Assembly: GCF_030913655.1 (NCBI RefSeq)
Contig: NZ_CP133189.1
Span: 1,240,001-1,304,000, forward strand
DNA from: Clostridium sp. MB40-C1
GTDB lineage: Bacteria > Bacillota > Clostridia > Clostridiales > Clostridiaceae
Reading direction: 5' to 3'
DNA: 64,000 nucleotides
The notes under the pieces were generated by a model. It was not told the DNA's origin. It searched no databases and worked only from the letters and a program-made list of their open reading frames with translations. The position numbers and the translations under genes were made by a program. Of the stretch, positions 61,438 through 64,000 are shown in pieces. Within the stretch, counting starts at the first letter, position 1, and each line of letters starts with the position of its first letter.

Positions 61438-61500
61438 GGGCTATGTTTTAGTAAATTCTTGATTTTGTATAATTTCAAAAACAACATTTTTTAAAACAGA
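61438..61500. repeat. Repeat family C, copy 2 (between nagA and nagB)
   Basis: GGGCTATGTTTTAGTAAATT (61438-61457) and TTTTTTAAAACAGA (61487-61500) match the two outer ends of the 17482-17594 copy in inverted order, with a shorter interior of unrelated AT-rich sequence. Confidence 0.5.
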
Positions 61501-61544
61501 GTCTCATAAAAAAGAAAAATTTAATTTTAATGAGGTGTATTTTG

Positions 61545-62279
61545 ATGAGAATTATAGTAGTAGATGGTTATGAAGAAATGAGTAAAAAAGCAGCAAATAT
61601 GGTAGTGAGTCAAGTTATTTTAAAACCAGATAGTGTTCTTGGATTAGCAACTGGAGATACTCCTATAGGAATGTATGAGGAAATTATAAGTCTTTATAAA
61701 AACGAGGAAGTAGATTTTTCTAAGGTTAAAACTTTTAATTTAGATGAATACTATGGTTTAAGTAAAGAAAATCCACAAAGTTATCATTATTATATGATAA
61801 ATCACTTATTTAATCATGTAAATATTTATGAAAATAATATTAATATTCCTAATGGAATGGCTCAAAATATAGAATCAGAGTGTAAAAATTATGATAAAAA
61901 AATAGTGGAAGTTGGAGGGATTGACTTACAAGTTCTTGGCATTGGAGTTAATGGACACATTGGATTTAATGAGCCTGATATAAGTTTTGAATCAGAAACT
62001 CATTTAGTTAATTTAGATGAAAAGACTATAGAGTCCAATTCAAGATTCTTTAATTCAAAAGAAGAGGTTCCAACAAAAGCTATAAGTATGGGAATTAAGA
62101 CTATAATGCATTCAAAAAAAATAATTTTATTGGCTTGCGGTAGTTCAAAAGCTAATGCTATTTTTGAAACTATAAATGGGAAAATCAATCCTAATATGCC
62201 AGCGTCTATTCTTCAATTGCACAGAGATGTTGTTGTTATTGTAGATAAAGAAGCTGCTAGTAAATTAAATTTAGATTAA
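61545..62279 (+). CDS. nagB: Glucosamine-6-phosphate deaminase
   Basis: The 244-residue isomerase-deaminase has GLATGDTPIGMYEEI, VKTFNLDEYYGL (catalytic Asp/Glu pair), GIGVNGHIGFNEP (active-site His, with GHIGFNEP the family signature) and KAISMGIKTIM. It converts GlcN-6-P to fructose-6-P and ammonia. ATG 61545 is preferred because GAGGTG lies 8-9 bases upstream; the in-frame ATG at 61530 covers that site. It ends the amino-sugar pathway of this locus; a terminator follows at 62326. Confidence 0.95.
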   Translation: MRIIVVDGYEEMSKKAANMVVSQVILKPDSVLGLATGDTPIGMYEEIISLYKNEEVDFSKVKTFNLDEYYGLSKENPQSYHYYMINHLFNHVNIYENNINIPNGMAQNIESECKNYDKKIVEVGGIDLQVLGIGVNGHIGFNEPDISFESETHLVNLDEKTIESNSRFFNSKEEVPTKAISMGIKTIMHSKKIILLACGSSKANAIFETINGKINPNMPASILQLHRDVVVIVDKEAASKLNLD

Positions 62280-62325
62280 ATGTAATTTCAATACTTTAAT
62301 ATATGAAAAGTAAAATTACCAATAA

Positions 62326-62365
62326 AAAAACAAATCAGTAATAGCCCTACTGATTTGTTTTTTTA
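62326..62365. terminator. Convergent terminator nagB / yjdF
   Basis: AAAACAAATCAGTA pairs with TACTGATTTGTTTT, flanked by A- and T-runs. It can work for both strands. Confidence 0.8.
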
Positions 62366-62412
62366 TAAGGTTTTAATTATGTCACTAATATGAAGTTAAT
62401 ATTTGTCTAAAA

Positions 62413-62829
62413 TTAATGACCTCTGTGTTTCTGTTTTTTCTTTTGTTGTTTTAGTTGAAATTGTTTTTCTTTTTCTTGATATTTTTGTTCTTTTAATTTC
62501 TTTCTTCTCTCTATTTTATTTGTTTCCTGTTGTAGTTTCATAGCTAGTTGTGATTTAGTTCCAACTTCCTTATTTTTAGTCTCTTTTTTTATATTTTTTT
62601 GAAGTCTTTTAGGATTTAATTTTATTTTCTTAGATTCTTCATTGAGTATAGGGTTACTAAATTTTAGATTAGAAAATTCTTTTAATAAGAATTCATATAC
62701 CTCACAATCCTTTGGTTCTGAGCCAAAAACTACTTTACAAACAGATAAAAGATCATCTTCATATCGTTCGAAAACACCTACCCAAAATGGCTTTTCAAAA
62801 AATACAGTTAATTTAACACTTGTATACAT
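62413..62829 (-). CDS. yjdF: YjdF family protein (DUF2992)
   Basis: The 138-residue protein begins MYTSVKLTVFFEKPFWVGVF, the conserved start of DUF2992, and ends in a long basic coiled tail rich in Lys, Gln and Glu (KQEKQFQL-type). Function is unknown; expression in relatives is switched by the yjdF riboswitch for azaaromatic compounds. That motif is seen upstream at 62862-62952. AGGAGG precedes ATG by 9 bases. Confidence 0.9.
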   Translation of the reverse strand: MYTSVKLTVFFEKPFWVGVFERYEDDLLSVCKVVFGSEPKDCEVYEFLLKEFSNLKFSNPILNEESKKIKLNPKRLQKNIKKETKNKEVGTKSQLAMKLQQETNKIERRKKLKEQKYQEKEKQFQLKQQKKKQKHRGH

Positions 62830-62861
62830 ATTTGTTTCCTCCTGTTTTGTAAAAATATAAA

Positions 62862-62952
62862 TGAAGAACGGACGACCCCAGGAGGGAAGGTTACTGCTAT
62901 TTATAAAAATAGATAGGTTCGGACTACCAACCGAAACTGTGTTTTTATCTTC
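62862..62952 (-). ncRNA. yjdF-motif riboswitch
   Basis: Read on minus, the leader begins TGAAGATAAAAACACAGTTT and ends CCTGGGGTCGTCCGTTCTTC, with a P1 helix TGAAGA/TTCTTCA closing it. In between are CGGTTGGTAGTCCG and a variable AT hairpin before AGTAACCTTCCCTCC. This is the conserved pattern of yjdF RNAs, and it lies directly before yjdF and its ribosome site. In other Firmicutes it senses azaaromatics and turns the gene on at the translation step. Confidence 0.88.
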
Positions 62953-63147
62953 ATTATGTATTATACATAAAAAAATGACATTTGTATAATACCTTGTAAG
63001 GTATAAAATAAGATAAATTCAAAATTATATTGATGTATAAAAGTTTTATTAGTTAATATTAAAAAATTCTTTTCTAGAGAAAGATGGTGAAATTAAAATT
63101 TATATAAACAAACTATGAGGTAAATACAAAATATTGAAATAATTGTA

Positions 63148-63204
63148 TTGACATGAAGTGGCAATTTTAGTATATTATAAGTGTACTATATGGAATAGTA
63201 CACT
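63148..63204 (+). promoter_or_regulatory. Promoter with exact YtrA-type operator
   Basis: TTGACA (63148-63153) and TATATT (63171-63176) are 17 bases apart. AGTGTA (63180-63185) and TACACT (63199-63204) follow with exactly 13 bases between, the operator reported for Bacillus YtrA. It overlaps the expected transcription start. The regulator gene begins at 63409, leaving a 200-base leader with no other motif seen in 62953-63408. Confidence 0.82.
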
Positions 63205-63408
63205 TGATACACGTAATACGCATTTATTTTTATCTAAGAATACAGTGACATTTATCTCTAATCTATTGAAGATTTAGTATTATTGAAGATGGACACAATA
63301 CAAAGTTAAAAAGTATTAGTAAATATTTTTACATGAATCTAAAACCTATAGTTATATCAATCAAAGACAAGGTTAATTACTAAAAACTCTAAAAAAGGTG
63401 GTGAAAAA

Positions 63409-63789
63409 ATGATAAATATAGATAGTAGAAGTAGCAAGCCAATATATGAGCAAATAATAGATGGAATAAAAGAAAATGTTATAAGAGGAATATTAAAGCC
63501 TGGAGATAAATTGCCATCTGTAAGGGAATTAGCAGTGATGCTAACTACAAATCCTAATACAGTTAGTAAAGCATATAAAGAATTGGAAAGAGCAAGAGTT
63601 ATAGAAGTTTTAAGGGGGAAGGGAACTTATATATCAGATTTTAGCCCTAGAAAGGATGAGGAAAAGATGAACTTTTTAAAGAAGGAATTAAAGCAACTCT
63701 TGATAGAAGCACAGTATATGGGAGTAGACAAAGAAAATTTTATAAAATTAATAGATGAGATTTATGAAGATTTAGATGGGAAGAGGTGA
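63409..63789 (+). CDS. YtrA-type GntR repressor
   Basis: The 126-residue protein has a GntR winged helix (about 10-75, PIYEQIIDGIKENVIRGILK, DKLPSVRELAVMLTTNPNTV, GKGTYIS) and a short helical tail (80-126) in place of a full ligand domain, the YtrA layout. In Bacillus, YtrA controls an ABC transporter operon induced by lipid II-binding antibiotics. The operator found 205 bases upstream matches its known site. It ends 5 bases before an ABC ATPase gene. GGTGGTG precedes ATG. Confidence 0.92.
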   Translation: MINIDSRSSKPIYEQIIDGIKENVIRGILKPGDKLPSVRELAVMLTTNPNTVSKAYKELERARVIEVLRGKGTYISDFSPRKDEEKMNFLKKELKQLLIEAQYMGVDKENFIKLIDEIYEDLDGKR

Positions 63790-63794
63790 TTTAT

Positions 63795-64000
63795 GTGATA
63801 ACTATAAAGAATGTTTCAAAAATATTAGGAAATAAAAAAATTTTAAATAATATCAATATAGACATAGAAAAAGGTAGTATATTTGGTGTTATAGGAGAAA
63901 ACGGGGTAGGAAAAACTACACTTATAAAATGTATGTTAGGTATATACAAACAAGATGAAGGAGAAATAACAGTGGATGGACAATCTATTTTTGAAAATCC
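63795..64000 (+). CDS. ABC transporter ATPase, N-terminal part (window edge)
   Basis: The 68 codons in view read ITIKNVSKILGNKKILNNIN, then GVIGENGVGKTTLIKCMLGI with Walker A GENGVGKT. The end lies beyond base 64000. The start is GTG 63795 with AAGAGGTG about 8 bases upstream, inside the end of the repressor gene, so the two are coupled. By context it is a YtrB-like ATPase of an antibiotic-responsive exporter. Confidence 0.88.
   Translation, partial: MITIKNVSKILGNKKILNNINIDIEKGSIFGVIGENGVGKTTLIKCMLGIYKQDEGEITVDGQSIFEN

Overview
The window is AT-rich DNA of a low-GC Firmicute, most likely Clostridium sensu stricto of the botulinum/sporogenes type. This is inferred from base composition, strong AGGAGG ribosome sites, GTG/TTG starts and gene families (CBO0543-type membrane protein, LevR-like sigma-54 activators, clostridial amino-sugar genes). 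No rRNA, tRNA, CRISPR array or intact insertion sequence was seen. The species was not determined.

Left end (1 to about 6.87 kb): a decayed Tn916-family element. It keeps integrase arm-site repeats at both ends, the last ~45 codons of int, a frameshifted tcpC (orf13) and an in-frame orf15-orf14 deletion fusion with a nonsense codon. Relaxase, coupling protein, conjugation ATPase and most of int are gone. At the usual tet(M) position sits a visibly GC-richer, overlapping operon: TetR regulator, rifampicin-phosphotransferase/PEP-synthase-like enzyme, and an MFS pump with two frameshifts. Its promoter carries two matching palindromes.

7.2-10.8 kb: PatB/MalY-type C-S lyase, a glutaredoxin-like protein, a methyltransferase and an EEP-family phosphatase.

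11.1-24.7 kb: two paralogous modules, each with a LevR-like sigma-54 activator, a -24/-12 promoter and a lactose/cellobiose-family PTS (separate EIIA, EIIB, EIIC). The first ends in a GH4 6-phospho-beta-glucosidase. The second ends in a BadF/NagK-type sugar kinase and a MupG-like 6-phospho-N-acetylmuramidase.

25-43.5 kb: HelD, DegV, a polymorphic-toxin tail fragment, small regulators, an MBL-fold hydrolase, an AraC regulator, a transporter/M20 amidohydrolase pair, a PAP2 phosphatase, a DUF1287 protein, a divergent XRE/Ser-Thr kinase pair, an AEC carrier and an LPG-synthase-like membrane protein.

43.7-53.4 kb: ABC transporter with two-component system, a secreted protein, YjbQ, a DUF5050-like propeller protein and two YsnF-domain proteins.

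53.9-62.3 kb: an amino-sugar locus with NagE-type EIICB (plus a truncated tandem copy), EIIA, a GlcT-type antiterminator with an RAT/terminator switch before the EIIA gene, GntR, MurQ, NagA and NagB. With the MupG/kinase/PTS operon at 20-24.7 kb, the window encodes an inferred full route from a MurNAc-GlcNAc-type disaccharide to fructose-6-phosphate.

Right end: YjdF with its upstream yjdF-motif riboswitch, then a YtrA-like repressor with an exact AGTGTA-N13-TACACT operator and an ABC ATPase cut by the window edge. Several small non-coding repeat families (MITE-like or palindromic) are scattered between genes.
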